A stretch of DNA of 64,000 nt from Deltaproteobacteria bacterium GWA2_38_16 (GCA_001797335.1 MGPE01000011.1:607-64606); one strand, 5' to 3'. Numbered from the stretch's first letter, positions 46,132 to 55,814 are shown. Notes: a model not told the origin generated them from the letters alone. Translations and numbers: made by a program.

Positions 46132-46794
46132 ATGAAGAACGTTCTTTTGATATGGGCCTTTTTGATGCCGATTGTATCTCCCTCTGCCTTCGGTCTATCG
46201 TCTGATATCGATTTTTCCTATACAAAACTTGATGAAAAAAATATAGATTTTTCCGAAACCACTCTCCTTTACAAAAACATCTTAGGCTATTCTCAAAAAA
46301 CCATTGCCCCTACCTTTAAGAATCTTTATGGATTTACCACAGACCAAGTTAGTACTTCTCTCACCAACCAGTCCAGAGCTCAAGAATTGATGAACCAGTC
46401 AACCCAAGCCAGTCTCTCTCAAGCCCTATCTCAAATAAAAAGATATTTTAAAAAGAATATTCGAAACTCTTTTCTCCCTGATCTTGAAGCTGCTCCTTCT
46501 ACGCCGGTACAAGCCATACCCGTAATAACTTCTTCAGACATTCTTCTCGAAAAAAATAAATTCACCCCTAAGATTAATGTAGGAACGGATTATGTTAAAC
46601 CGGTGCTCTCTATGGGAAACTCATTAAATTCGGGAGTTGACACGAATGTTTCCTATCACAGCAAAGATAAAACTTTAGAAGCCATTGTTTCCAAAAAACT
46701 CTCTGAAAATACAAAAATCCTGATCGAGAATATGAATCTCTTTTCGGCCAATAATGAAAAGAGAGTTATCTTCGGAATTCAGTATCGCTTTTAA
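46132..46794 (+). CDS. Exported protein with porin-like C-terminal strand, unknown function
   Basis: The protein has 220 residues from the ATG at 46132, preceded by AGGA. A longer frame to 46030 adds a basic, Cys-containing leader before the signal peptide and is unlikely. The signal peptide is VLLIWAFLMPIVSPSAFG. A helical Gln/Ser-rich middle is followed by alternating-residue strands, ending RVIFGIQYRF. A terminal Phe on such a strand is the outer membrane barrel assembly signal, but the protein is short for a full barrel. No family is recognised. It shares its plan with the next gene. Confidence 0.7.
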   Translation: MKNVLLIWAFLMPIVSPSAFGLSSDIDFSYTKLDEKNIDFSETTLLYKNILGYSQKTIAPTFKNLYGFTTDQVSTSLTNQSRAQELMNQSTQASLSQALSQIKRYFKKNIRNSFLPDLEAAPSTPVQAIPVITSSDILLEKNKFTPKINVGTDYVKPVLSMGNSLNSGVDTNVSYHSKDKTLEAIVSKKLSENTKILIENMNLFSANNEKRVIFGIQYRF

Positions 46795-47009
46795 ACATCC
46801 CTTATAACCTCATAAAACTACTGTATTTTTATGAATCCTTTGTTTAGTGGCCATCATCGACGCTTAAAATATAAGCAACTATGATGATTTAATGATATTC
46901 TCATCTAAAATTAATCAAAAAAGCATAATAATTACATATACTTATTAATAAAATAGATTTATGAAATGGCCCCTTCTTTGCACTATTTAAAGGTAGGAAG
47001 AGAAGGCCT

Positions 47010-47732
47010 ATGAAGACTATTTTTACCTTGTTACTCTGTATTCCCTTTTTGGGCATTGCCTATGGGCAAGATCTCAGCAACCAAAACATATCCCCATCTC
47101 CTTCTCAACCCAAAACGCCTTTGAGCTTTCTTATGTCTACGTTTAATACTCCTTCTTTTCGAGAAACATTGTTTCAAGAGCAAAACCGTTTTAAACTTTT
47201 AAATTTGAGCATTCCTCCCCTTCTGGGAGGAGCAGCAGAGAAAATCTATGAAACAAAACTTCTTCAAGAATATACGTCTCACATGACACATCTTGTTTTT
47301 GATAATTTAAAAGATACGATGCAAGATAATGTAGCAGAAGCTCTCAAAGATTCTCCCTTTTCTAAGATTATGGAATTGGCTCATTACTCAAAAAAAATCA
47401 CGAACACCCTCAAAAAAGAATCCAGTCGAAATATCGCAATGAGCTTTAGCCCTAATTTTCAAGAACCTTCCCTAGGGGTATCCAATCTGGTATTTGATAA
47501 AATGAAGGTCGGCTACAATATCGTATCCGAAAGACCTACTTTTTTTATGGAACAAAAAATTGTCCAAGAACTCCGAAGCCAATTTTATTACAACATGTTT
47601 TTAAAAACCCTAGATACCGCTTTAAAACACCAACTTACTGAGAAAGTAAATCTTCACCTCATCAATCGAAACCAATTCACCCGCACACGAGACAAATCGG
47701 TTATTTTAGGTATTTCGGTAAATTTAAATTAA
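47010..47732 (+). CDS. Exported protein of unknown function, similar in plan to its upstream neighbour
   Basis: The protein has 240 residues. The signal peptide is IFTLLLCIPFLGIAYG. A helical middle (NLKDTMQDNVAEALKD) precedes strand-like segments, ending DKSVILGISVNLN, which parallels KRVIFGIQYRF of the upstream protein. The two may be diverged paralogues. A G-rich ribosome site lies upstream. The 215 bases before it are AT-rich and show no clear gene. Confidence 0.7.
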   Translation: MKTIFTLLLCIPFLGIAYGQDLSNQNISPSPSQPKTPLSFLMSTFNTPSFRETLFQEQNRFKLLNLSIPPLLGGAAEKIYETKLLQEYTSHMTHLVFDNLKDTMQDNVAEALKDSPFSKIMELAHYSKKITNTLKKESSRNIAMSFSPNFQEPSLGVSNLVFDKMKVGYNIVSERPTFFMEQKIVQELRSQFYYNMFLKTLDTALKHQLTEKVNLHLINRNQFTRTRDKSVILGISVNLN

Positions 47733-47748
47733 GAGACGAATCCAATTT

Positions 47749-47813
47749 TGTCATTCCCCGACTTGATCGGGGAATCTAGAAAAATGGATCCTCCGGTCAA
47801 GCCGGAGGATGAC
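47749..47813. repeat. Double palindromic repeat block
   Basis: Two perfect-armed units of 23 bases follow each other: ATTCCCCGA...TCGGGGAAT (47753-47775) and ATCCTCCGG...CCGGAGGAT (47788-47810). The block is framed by GTCAT and ATGAC and sits between two convergent stop codons. Confidence 0.85.
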
Positions 47814-47815
47814 TA

Positions 47816-49030
47816 CTAGAGAATCCGGATCAGAGTACCTGAAAGAAGTTTGGGATAAAAATAGGTGCTTTTAGGGGGCATCACTTCTTGAACATCGGAA
47901 ACTTTTTTAAGTTGTTGTACAGTCGGTTCCTTTACAAACCATAGAACTTCACTTTTCCCTGATCGAATCAATTTTAATGCTTTTTGAAAAGGCTCTCCCA
48001 CCCCTCTGATATATTCCAAAGATGATATATAGGGTCCAGGAATAATGACCTGCTGAAGAATAGCCACATCCAATGCTTTGACTTCTTTAGAGCCCTTCAT
48101 CTTTTCCAAAATTCTTTTTTTATCCTTTAATGAAAGCTCATAAAAATAAGGATCTTTTGAAAACAGAATTCCCCACTGATGAGGTTTTAAATTTGAAATC
48201 TTTTTCTTTTTTTGAATATAAAATAAAGACTCTAACGTTTTAAGATAGTTTCCCTTATCAAAATCAGAAGTTTTAGGTAACAAGCGATAAATAGGATTAA
48301 TAACCAAAGCTGGATCGCTCATATTGGCAAGCATCGTCAACACAAAGTCATGAGTACCGGACATTCCTTGGAGCTCTCGATATCGAAGCGCTGTCGCAAA
48401 TCGATGATGTCCATCGACAATATAAAATATTTTGTTGGATAATTTTTTTTGGATTTGAGCTATGAGCCGATCATCCGCTATCTTCCAGACTTTATTCACC
48501 ACTCCGTGGTGATCTCTGGCTTGAATCCATGGCCGATGGCAACCCTTTAAAATACTTTTTTCTAGAAATCGTGTCGAATCCTCGTACATCATAAAAACAG
48601 GGCTTAAATTTGCCTGACAGGCCTTAAGAATTTTTAGCCGATCTGATTTAGGAGCTTCTAAAGTATGCTCATGAGGTCTAACATATCTCTTCTTAAAATC
48701 AGCCAGGCTCACCGTAAGCGCAATGCAATATCGATGAACCTTGTGCCCCTGATGAGGGAAACTTTGTTCCACAAAATAAAAGCACTCTTTAAAATCTTGG
48801 ACAAGAATATTTTTTTTCTGCCATTCCCTAAACCGCCTAGCGACGGTTTTATACCCATCTTTTTTTGTTTTTCCTAAAATAATCCGAGCAAAATTATAGG
48901 GACTTTTTTTAAAAAATCTTTTTTTCTCATCATTAGAAATGACATCATATGGGGGAACAAAAACATTTTCATATGTTTTTATTTTTTGAGGATTATAAAA
49001 GAAAGCTTTAAAGGGGCGAACCTTGGCCAT
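47816..49030 (-). CDS. DUF1015 family protein
   Basis: The protein has 404 residues. DUF1015 hallmarks are visible: VRPFKAFFYNPQKI at the start, VPPYDVIS, YVRPHEHTLEAPKSDR, and YIVDGHHRFATALRYRE with its conserved DGHHR. The biochemical role of the family is not established. It is the last gene of the alr-pur-tsaC group and overlaps tsaC by 23 bases. Confidence 0.9.
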   Translation of the reverse strand: MAKVRPFKAFFYNPQKIKTYENVFVPPYDVISNDEKKRFFKKSPYNFARIILGKTKKDGYKTVARRFREWQKKNILVQDFKECFYFVEQSFPHQGHKVHRYCIALTVSLADFKKRYVRPHEHTLEAPKSDRLKILKACQANLSPVFMMYEDSTRFLEKSILKGCHRPWIQARDHHGVVNKVWKIADDRLIAQIQKKLSNKIFYIVDGHHRFATALRYRELQGMSGTHDFVLTMLANMSDPALVINPIYRLLPKTSDFDKGNYLKTLESLFYIQKKKKISNLKPHQWGILFSKDPYFYELSLKDKKRILEKMKGSKEVKALDVAILQQVIIPGPYISSLEYIRGVGEPFQKALKLIRSGKSEVLWFVKEPTVQQLKKVSDVQEVMPPKSTYFYPKLLSGTLIRIL

Positions 49031-49631
49031 ATATTCTTTTAAGTTGCTCTAAAGTAACATCTCCCGAACGAATGAGCTGAATGGTATTGTCTCTCACAGA
49101 GACAATCGTAGATCCTCTCGAAAAAGAAAGTTCTCCACCGTCCACCGTATAATCAATGCCTTGAGGAAAATAAGTTTTAACATCCTTTAAAGATTGACTG
49201 CTCACAGCACCTCTTTTATTAGCACTGGTAGAAACAATCGGGAATCCATAATAATTTAAAAAAGCACTCACCCATGGATGAGAAGAAATCCTAAGGGCAA
49301 TGCTTTCATCATCTCGAATAAGCCAAGAAGGAATTTGAGAAGAAGCATTTAAAACAAGAGTCAGGGGCCCCGGCCAAAATTGTTCAATAACCTGAAGGGC
49401 TGTCTTAGAAATATCTTTAGCCAGCCTTAACACCCATTCTTTATTGGGAATCAACAGAAGTGGAGATTGTTCCAACTTCCTCTCTTTAAGTTTAAATACT
49501 TTTTCAACGGCCGCCCGATTAAAAGGATCACATCCTAATCCATAAACGGTTTCTGTGGGGTAACAGATAACTCCCCCTTTTTGCAAAACTTCTTTAATAG
49601 TTAGAAAATCACTTGGAATGGAGTTTTTCAT
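49008..49631 (-). CDS. tsaC: Threonylcarbamoyl-AMP synthase (Sua5/YrdC)
   Basis: The protein has 207 residues, a YrdC domain without the Sua5 extension. Motifs: GGVICYPTETVYGLGCD with the Lys/Arg-rich KLKERKLEQSPLLLI, FWPGPLTLVL and PIVSTSANKRG. It makes threonylcarbamoyl-AMP for the t6A37 modification of ANN-decoding tRNAs, which include the tRNA-Thr in this window. It overlaps purE and the DUF1015 gene by 23 bases each. Confidence 0.94.
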   Translation of the reverse strand: MKNSIPSDFLTIKEVLQKGGVICYPTETVYGLGCDPFNRAAVEKVFKLKERKLEQSPLLLIPNKEWVLRLAKDISKTALQVIEQFWPGPLTLVLNASSQIPSWLIRDDESIALRISSHPWVSAFLNYYGFPIVSTSANKRGAVSSQSLKDVKTYFPQGIDYTVDGGELSFSRGSTIVSVRDNTIQLIRSGDVTLEQLKRIYGQGSPL

Positions 49632-50103
49632 TTTTTCTTAATACCTCTTGAGTCATTTTCTGACGATAATTTTGGAGACGATGCAATAAGGCACGATCTT
49701 GTAATGCTAAAATTTGTGCTGCAAATAAACAACCGTTAGCCGCACCTGTTTTTCCAATGGCCATGGTTCCCACAGGAATCCCTTTAGGCATTTGAACCGT
49801 CGATAACAATGCATCCAACCCTTGAAGCTTTCCTTCCATGGGAACTCCAATCACCGGAAGAAGCGTATGAGAAGCAATGACGCCCGCTAAATGCGCGGCC
49901 ATCCCTGCTCCGGCAATAATCACTGAAATTCCCCTTTTTTGAGCCGATTGAGAAAATTGGAGCGTTTCTTTGGGTGTACGATGGGCAGAGTAAATATGAA
50001 ATTCATAGGGAATTTTTAATTCTTTTAGAATCTTTGTCCCTACCTGCATGGTTACGACGTCTGAATCGCTCCCCACTAAAATGGCAATTTTTGCTTTTGA
50101 CAT
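49609..50103 (-). CDS. purE: N5-carboxyaminoimidazole ribonucleotide mutase
   Basis: The protein has 164 residues from the ATG at 50103 (MSKAKIAILVGSDSD). A longer frame to 50145 lies wholly in purD. The class I PurE signature is clear: GSDSD, SAHRTPKE, AGAGMAAHLAGV and GVPMEG. It converts N5-CAIR to CAIR in purine synthesis. No purK is in the window. It overlaps purD by 28 bases. Confidence 0.96.
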   Translation of the reverse strand: MSKAKIAILVGSDSDVVTMQVGTKILKELKIPYEFHIYSAHRTPKETLQFSQSAQKRGISVIIAGAGMAAHLAGVIASHTLLPVIGVPMEGKLQGLDALLSTVQMPKGIPVGTMAIGKTGAANGCLFAAQILALQDRALLHRLQNYRQKMTQEVLRKNEKLHSK

Positions 50104-51368
50104 ACTCGATATCCTATATCTTTTCGATAATAAGCATCTTTCCAATGAATATTTTTAACCGCTTCATAGACCGCTTGAATGGCTTTATCGTAGGTTTCCC
50201 CCAAAGCCACTACATTTAATACTCGCCCTCCAGCCGTTAAAATTTTCCCATTCTTTAACACAGTTCCCGCATGAAATAAAGTAACATCCGATAAGGACTG
50301 AACTGCCTCTAGGCCACTAATTTCATATCCTGTCTGATATGCTCCGGGATATCCCCCGGATGTCATGACCACACCCACCGCCGGCCTTGGATCCCATTTC
50401 AATTGAAGCGTATTTAACTTTCCTTGCATCGTAGCAGTGAGAACAGATAAAAGATCTGACTGCAATCGGCATAAAAGCACCTGAGCCTCAGGATCCCCAA
50501 ATCGAACATTAAATTCTAAAACATAAGGAACTCCTTTAGAAATCAATAAACCAATATATAAAATTCCTTGATACTCTATCCCTTCTTTTTTAAATGCTGA
50601 TAGCAGAGGATTTACAATTTCTTTTTGAATTTTGGCTTCCCACGTATCATTAAACCAAGAAACCGGAGAATAGGCTCCCATCCCTCCTGTATTGGGCCCT
50701 TGATCCCCTTCCAATATTTTTTTATGATCTTGAGAAGTTGCTAAGGGTAAAAAGTGATTCCCATCCATTAATCCCAAATAAGACAGTTCTTCTCCCTCTA
50801 AAAAATTTTCAATCACAACACTGTTTCCTGCACCCCCAAATTGTTTTTGTTTCATAAGCATATCCAACGTTTCTTTAGCTTCTTTTGCCGAGGAACAAAT
50901 CACCACTCCTTTTCCCTGAGCTAAGCCATCGGCCTTAATGACTAAAGGATACGATACAGATGAAGAAGCAATAGTGTCACAAGCTTGATCATACGCATTA
51001 AAAATCTGTGCAAGAGCCGTTGGAATACGGTATTTTTGTAAGAGTTTTTTTGAAAAAACTTTACTGGCCTCTAATTGGCTTGCTTTTTGAGTTACCCCAA
51101 AAATAGAAAGCCCTGCCTTTTTAAATTGATCAACAATACCTAAACTTAAGGGGATTTCAGGGCCAACCACGGTAAAATCAATGGCATGCTCCAAAGCCCA
51201 TGTTTTTAACCCCAAAACATCCTGAATACCTATAGAGACATTTTGGGCAATTTGAGCTGTCCCTGCATTTCCAGGGGAAGAAAATAACTCTGTCACCTGC
51301 TGACTTTGTTTTAACTTCCAACAAAGTGCATGTTCACGTCCACCATTACCAATGATTAAAACTTTCAT
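50076..51368 (-). CDS. purD: Phosphoribosylamine-glycine ligase
   Basis: The protein has 430 residues. MKVLIIGNGGREHALCWKL at the N-terminus is diagnostic. The ATP-grasp domain has VIKADGLAQGKGVVI and EFNVRFGDPEAQ, followed by the C-terminal domain. It makes GAR, the second step of purine synthesis. The start overlaps the stop of the TPR protein gene (ATGA). Confidence 0.97.
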   Translation of the reverse strand: MKVLIIGNGGREHALCWKLKQSQQVTELFSSPGNAGTAQIAQNVSIGIQDVLGLKTWALEHAIDFTVVGPEIPLSLGIVDQFKKAGLSIFGVTQKASQLEASKVFSKKLLQKYRIPTALAQIFNAYDQACDTIASSSVSYPLVIKADGLAQGKGVVICSSAKEAKETLDMLMKQKQFGGAGNSVVIENFLEGEELSYLGLMDGNHFLPLATSQDHKKILEGDQGPNTGGMGAYSPVSWFNDTWEAKIQKEIVNPLLSAFKKEGIEYQGILYIGLLISKGVPYVLEFNVRFGDPEAQVLLCRLQSDLLSVLTATMQGKLNTLQLKWDPRPAVGVVMTSGGYPGAYQTGYEISGLEAVQSLSDVTLFHAGTVLKNGKILTAGGRVLNVVALGETYDKAIQAVYEAVKNIHWKDAYYRKDIGYRVCQKQKLPF

Positions 51369-53068
51369 TTTGAATATTGAAGGAGCATTTTTTTTGAAGG
51401 TAAATAGTTGGGATCATATTCCAACGTTTTATTAAACGCTTCTTGAGCTTCCCCTACTCGATCCAAATGAATCAAAGCCACCCCTAATAAATGATATGCG
51501 GCTCCATAAAAAGGATCAAAACTAAATACCTTTCGACAGTGCTCAATAGCTTCTTGATAATATCCCAATCGAATATGAATATCTGCCATAAAAACATGCG
51601 TTAAACTATTTTCATACCGATACCGAAGAGACGTTTTAAGTTCCGATAAGGCCCCCTCTAAATCCCCTTCTTTTTGCAGAACATAGCCATAGATCATGTG
51701 CACTGTCGCATCTTCTTTATTGGTTTGAATTGCTTTTTGAATCCATTCTTTGCCTTGAGCAATATTACCATCCAGATAATATAACAATCCCAATCCTGCC
51801 ATCAGTGTCGGAGAAATTCCTTTTTCTTTCAGCATAAAAGAATAGGCCTGAATAATAAATCGATAGCTCAACTCTTCTTGAGTATATCGAAAATCCTTAT
51901 AATAATTTTTCTCATAATCAGGATCTCGTTGAACCATTTTTTCTAAAAATGAAAAAGCCATCTTTCGTTGATTTAGTTTAAAATAAATAACACTTAAATA
52001 AAGATACGACTGAGGAAGATTAGGATTAATTCGATTAGCATTCATGTATTCCCGAATGGCTTCTTCGTTTTTATTGAGTTTCTGAAGTGTTCTTCCCAAA
52101 TACAAATAAATGAGAGGAAGGTTTGGCTGTAATTGAACCGCCCGTTCAAAATATTTCCGAGCATTATAATATTGTTTTTCATAAAAATAGCAGTAGCCTA
52201 AATTAAAATGTGCAGGAGAAAAATTAGAATCCTGTTGAATAGCCACTTGAAAATGAGGCAATGCTTTTGAAAAATTATTCTCTTTTAAATCTAATAGTCC
52301 TAAATAATTTTCTATTTCTACGACCCATGTTTTCGGCAATTGTCGATCACTGAGAAGGGTTAAAAACTGCGTTCGCAGCTGATCACTATTTTTATTTTCC
52401 TGAAGATCTAAAGCCAAAAGCCTGACTTTGGCTCTGACATCCGCTGGATTTAAGCTAAGCGCTTTTTGATAAAGCTCATGAGCTTTTTTATATTCTCCTG
52501 CCGACTCTTCTATTTTGGCCTGGTAAAATAAAACATTTACTTTTTGAAATACATCAGAAATTTCTTCTAGAGGAGGCGTTTTTTCTTTTTGATTGACAGA
52601 AACCGTAGATAGCTCAGACTCAAAAGGTTTTTTTATTTCTGGATGAGGAAGTATTCTCCAAATAACAACCATAAAGATCACCAATAAAGAACTCCCTCCT
52701 ATCCAAGGCACCCATCTGCGTTTATAGAGAGGAACCATCTCAATGGGTTTTGGAGACAAGGGTACTTCTTTTAGTTTAGGAGGAAGTGGCTTTGAAGAAA
52801 CAGGAGGAGCCGTATATCCCTTCACTCCCGGCTGTGTCACGGAGGTCACTTCTTCCGGAGAGAGATTAACGGTTTTTTCTTCTTCTACATATTGTGAAAA
52901 AGGCGGGCAATCTTTAACATATCCCCAAGGTTGTTCAGAACGGGCAATTTCATCATAGGCACCAATTTCTGCTTCTCGAATAAGTTTTTTAACGGTTTCT
53001 GTATCAAAGGGGCCAATATAGTGGCGCTTGGCTTTTCGAACCAACCATTCTTTAGGAGAGGAAGCCAT
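51365..53068 (-). CDS. GYF-domain and TPR-repeat membrane protein in the purine operon
   Basis: The protein has 567 residues. A GYF_2-like domain (residues about 7-52: HYIGPFDTETVKKLI ... RSEQPWGYVKD), a Pro-rich linker (about 70-112), one transmembrane helix (about 119-140, WIGGSSLLVIFMVVIWRIL), and then at least eight TPR-type repeats up to the C-terminus (for example HFNLGYCYFYEKQYYNARKY and IYLYLGRTLQKLNKNEEAI). It is probably an inner membrane scaffold, with the GYF domain in the cytosol and the TPRs in the periplasm (topology inferred). It overlaps purH by 1 base and purD by 4 bases, yet nothing suggests an enzymatic role in purine synthesis. Confidence 0.85.
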   Translation of the reverse strand: MASSPKEWLVRKAKRHYIGPFDTETVKKLIREAEIGAYDEIARSEQPWGYVKDCPPFSQYVEEEKTVNLSPEEVTSVTQPGVKGYTAPPVSSKPLPPKLKEVPLSPKPIEMVPLYKRRWVPWIGGSSLLVIFMVVIWRILPHPEIKKPFESELSTVSVNQKEKTPPLEEISDVFQKVNVLFYQAKIEESAGEYKKAHELYQKALSLNPADVRAKVRLLALDLQENKNSDQLRTQFLTLLSDRQLPKTWVVEIENYLGLLDLKENNFSKALPHFQVAIQQDSNFSPAHFNLGYCYFYEKQYYNARKYFERAVQLQPNLPLIYLYLGRTLQKLNKNEEAIREYMNANRINPNLPQSYLYLSVIYFKLNQRKMAFSFLEKMVQRDPDYEKNYYKDFRYTQEELSYRFIIQAYSFMLKEKGISPTLMAGLGLLYYLDGNIAQGKEWIQKAIQTNKEDATVHMIYGYVLQKEGDLEGALSELKTSLRYRYENSLTHVFMADIHIRLGYYQEAIEHCRKVFSFDPFYGAAYHLLGVALIHLDRVGEAQEAFNKTLEYDPNYLPSKKMLLQYSK

Positions 53069-54633
53069 TAGTGTTTAAAATGTCTAGTTTTTGTAAAAAC
53101 CATGGTTATCTTTTTTTCTTTGGCGGCTTGAATCACTTCTTCATCTCGAATAGAGCCCCCCGGTTGCACAATAGCGGCCAAATGAGATCCCTCTAAAAGA
53201 TCAATACTATCTCGGAAAGGGAAAAACCCGTCTGAAGCTAAAACCGCGCCCTTGGTTTTTCCTTGCGCTTTTTCTAAGGCTTGTTTCACTGCTTCCACTC
53301 GAGAAGTTTGCCCTACCCCCATTCCTACTGTATGCGATGCATTGGCAATGACAATGGCATTGGACGTCATGTGCTTGGCGACTTTCCACGCAAACACCAA
53401 TGACTCTTGAATAGAGTCTAACACTTTTTCACCTGTCACTACCGTCCAAGGCTTTGGATCTATGGTTCCTAGGTCCCGATGCTGCACCAGTAATCCACCC
53501 GTAATTTTTTTAAAATCCACTTTTTCTGGAGAAACATCTCCGTTAAAATCCAACGTTAAAAGTCTTAGATTCTTTTTCTTTTCCAAAAGTGACAGTGCTT
53601 TTTTATCAAAAGAGGGTGCTAAAATAGCTTCTAAAAAAATCTTATTCATGAGTAGCGCGCATTCCTCTGACACTTCTCGATTTAAAACCACAACCCCTCC
53701 AAAGGCTGACTGAGGATCTGAGTCCAAGGCAGCTTGAAACGCCTTGGTCATGCTATGCTTATCCCGTCCTACTCCACAGGGATTGGTGTGCTTAATAATG
53801 ACACATATGGGTTCTTTAAATTCTTTGGCAATATCTAATCCATGGTGCAAATCATAAATATTATTAAAAGAAAGTTCTTTTCCCCCCAATATTTTTGCTT
53901 TAGGAATAGAGGGCTCTTGGGTAGTTTCATCCACATACAAAGCCCCTCCTTGATGAGGATTTTCCCCATACCGCAAATCTTGTACTTTTCGATAGCGTAA
54001 TTGGAAACTGGGAGTAAAAAACTTATCCGTATCTTTTTGATTATCCGTGAGCCCATATAAATAATTAGAAATGTGGCGATCATAAGCGGCCGTCATAGAA
54101 AATGCTTTGACAGCTAATCGCATACGAGTTTCAGAAGAAATTTCATGATTATTTTTATTCATTTCTTCTAAAATAAGCGCATAATCTTTGGGATCCGTAA
54201 TCACAATGACATCTTGATAATTTTTGGCAGCTGCCCGAATAAGACTTACCCCTCCGATATCAATATTTTCAATGGCATCTGAAAGCGTACAGTCCGCTTT
54301 TGCAATGGTTTGCTCAAAAGGATAAAGATTAATAACCACCATATGAATTTCTGAAATCCCAAATTCTTTAAGCTGTTCTAATTGATGAGGATCGGCACGC
54401 CTCACCAACAGCCCTCCATAAATTTTAGGATGAAGCGTTTTAACCCGCCCCTGTAAAATTTCAGGAAATCCCGTGTAGTCAGACACAGACATGACTTTAA
54501 TATTATTTTCTTCCAAAAGTTTAGACGTTCCACCCGTAGAAATAATTTCTATTTTTTGTTTTCGAAGCACTTTAACAAAATCAACAATGCCTTCTTTATT
54601 AGAGACAGAAACGAGGGCTCTTAAAATCTTCAC
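53068..54633 (-). CDS. purH: Bifunctional AICAR formyltransferase/IMP cyclohydrolase
   Basis: The protein has 521 residues. The N-terminal cyclohydrolase (MGS-like) domain has ISTGGTSKLLEENNI and GRVKTLHPKIYGGLL. The C-terminal AICAR formyltransferase has KELSFNNIYD, the catalytic region IIKHTNPCGVG, and the end DGFFPFRDSID with GGSIRDEEVI. It catalyses the last two steps to IMP. It is 35 bases downstream of alr. Confidence 0.97.
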   Translation of the reverse strand: MKILRALVSVSNKEGIVDFVKVLRKQKIEIISTGGTSKLLEENNIKVMSVSDYTGFPEILQGRVKTLHPKIYGGLLVRRADPHQLEQLKEFGISEIHMVVINLYPFEQTIAKADCTLSDAIENIDIGGVSLIRAAAKNYQDVIVITDPKDYALILEEMNKNNHEISSETRMRLAVKAFSMTAAYDRHISNYLYGLTDNQKDTDKFFTPSFQLRYRKVQDLRYGENPHQGGALYVDETTQEPSIPKAKILGGKELSFNNIYDLHHGLDIAKEFKEPICVIIKHTNPCGVGRDKHSMTKAFQAALDSDPQSAFGGVVVLNREVSEECALLMNKIFLEAILAPSFDKKALSLLEKKKNLRLLTLDFNGDVSPEKVDFKKITGGLLVQHRDLGTIDPKPWTVVTGEKVLDSIQESLVFAWKVAKHMTSNAIVIANASHTVGMGVGQTSRVEAVKQALEKAQGKTKGAVLASDGFFPFRDSIDLLEGSHLAAIVQPGGSIRDEEVIQAAKEKKITMVFTKTRHFKH

Positions 54634-54668
54634 GCCCAGATTATGAGTATTTTTAAGGTGAATTGCAA

Positions 54669-55787
54669 CTACTTTAGCACTACTCTAGGCACTCGATATG
54701 ATACGGCGCATAAAATTTCCCAAGGAATAGACTGAATACGTTCTGCCATGTCTTCTACTGTTATTTGATTCTTCCCTTGTTTCCCAAGAATAACTACTTC
54801 ATCTCCTATCCCAGCTTCAGGAATATGTGTCACTTCGACCATACAAACATCCATGCATACTACTCCAACGATAGAAGCTTTTTTCCCCCGAATCAGTACC
54901 TCACCTTTATTTGAAAAATTTCTCATCAATCCATCGGCATACCCCATGGGAATGGTTGCAACCCATCCATCTTGCGTAAAGCGATGCGTATATCCATAGC
55001 TAATATAATCTCCCTTTTTCACTTTCTTTAACTGAATCACTTTACTCTTTAACGTCATCACAGGCTTTAATTCCAATTTTTCTCGAAGTGCTTTGGTGGG
55101 ATAGGCTCCATAAAGCGTAATTCCAGGGCGCACCAAATTTTCATTCACCCCAAAATCATTTAAAATAGCTCCGCTATTGGCCAAGTGTGTATAGGGAAAT
55201 GAAATGGGACTTATTTTTTTTAACTGACGAAATAGTTGAATTTGAGCTTCATTAAAATGACTATGACGCTCTCCATTGGCAAAATGAGTCATCATTCCTT
55301 GAAACTGTATATTTTTAAATTTATTAATTGATTTAAATAACTTATGAGCATTTTCTAAAGTAAATCCTAATCTATTCATTCCTGTATCTACTTTGATGTG
55401 CACCGTTCCTTTTTTATTTTTTTTCTTACAAAAAGCATTATACGCATTTAAAAAATCCAGGTGATAAAATACAGGGGTTAAGTGATAGGCCCAAAGCTCT
55501 GAAAACGTTTTAGGATCTTGTCCACCCGTCAAAATAACAATGGGAGTTTTAATGCCATTTTCTCTTAAGCGAATCCCCTCTTCCAAATACGCCACCGCTA
55601 AAAAAGGTACTTTTAATTTTTCTAATCGCGCAGCAATAGCACTATCACCATGGCCATAGGCATTGGCTTTCACCACCGCCATGATGGATACTTTAGGCCC
55701 AATTTTTTGTTGCAATTGTTTTACATTAAATTCCAAAGCAGATAGGTCAATCTCTGCAACAGTCGGACGAAGAAGATGTTGGGACAT
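54669..55787 (-). CDS. alr: Alanine racemase
   Basis: The protein has 372 residues. The PLP lysine is in MAVVKANAYGHGD near residue 38, the second base Tyr is in ISYGYTHR, and the fold type III barrel ends with CMDVCMVEVTHIP. It makes D-alanine for peptidoglycan. It heads the minus-strand group followed by purH and starts 67 bases from the divergent tRNA-Thr. Confidence 0.96.
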   Translation of the reverse strand: MSQHLLRPTVAEIDLSALEFNVKQLQQKIGPKVSIMAVVKANAYGHGDSAIAARLEKLKVPFLAVAYLEEGIRLRENGIKTPIVILTGGQDPKTFSELWAYHLTPVFYHLDFLNAYNAFCKKKNKKGTVHIKVDTGMNRLGFTLENAHKLFKSINKFKNIQFQGMMTHFANGERHSHFNEAQIQLFRQLKKISPISFPYTHLANSGAILNDFGVNENLVRPGITLYGAYPTKALREKLELKPVMTLKSKVIQLKKVKKGDYISYGYTHRFTQDGWVATIPMGYADGLMRNFSNKGEVLIRGKKASIVGVVCMDVCMVEVTHIPEAGIGDEVVILGKQGKNQITVEDMAERIQSIPWEILCAVSYRVPRVVLK

Positions 55788-55814
55788 ATAAACACTTACT
55801 TAACTGAAAAAAGA

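Noticed and set aside
46795-47009. Small gene or RNA in the AT-rich gap between the two exported protein genes
   Set aside because: No frame with a ribosome site and no stable hairpin stands out.
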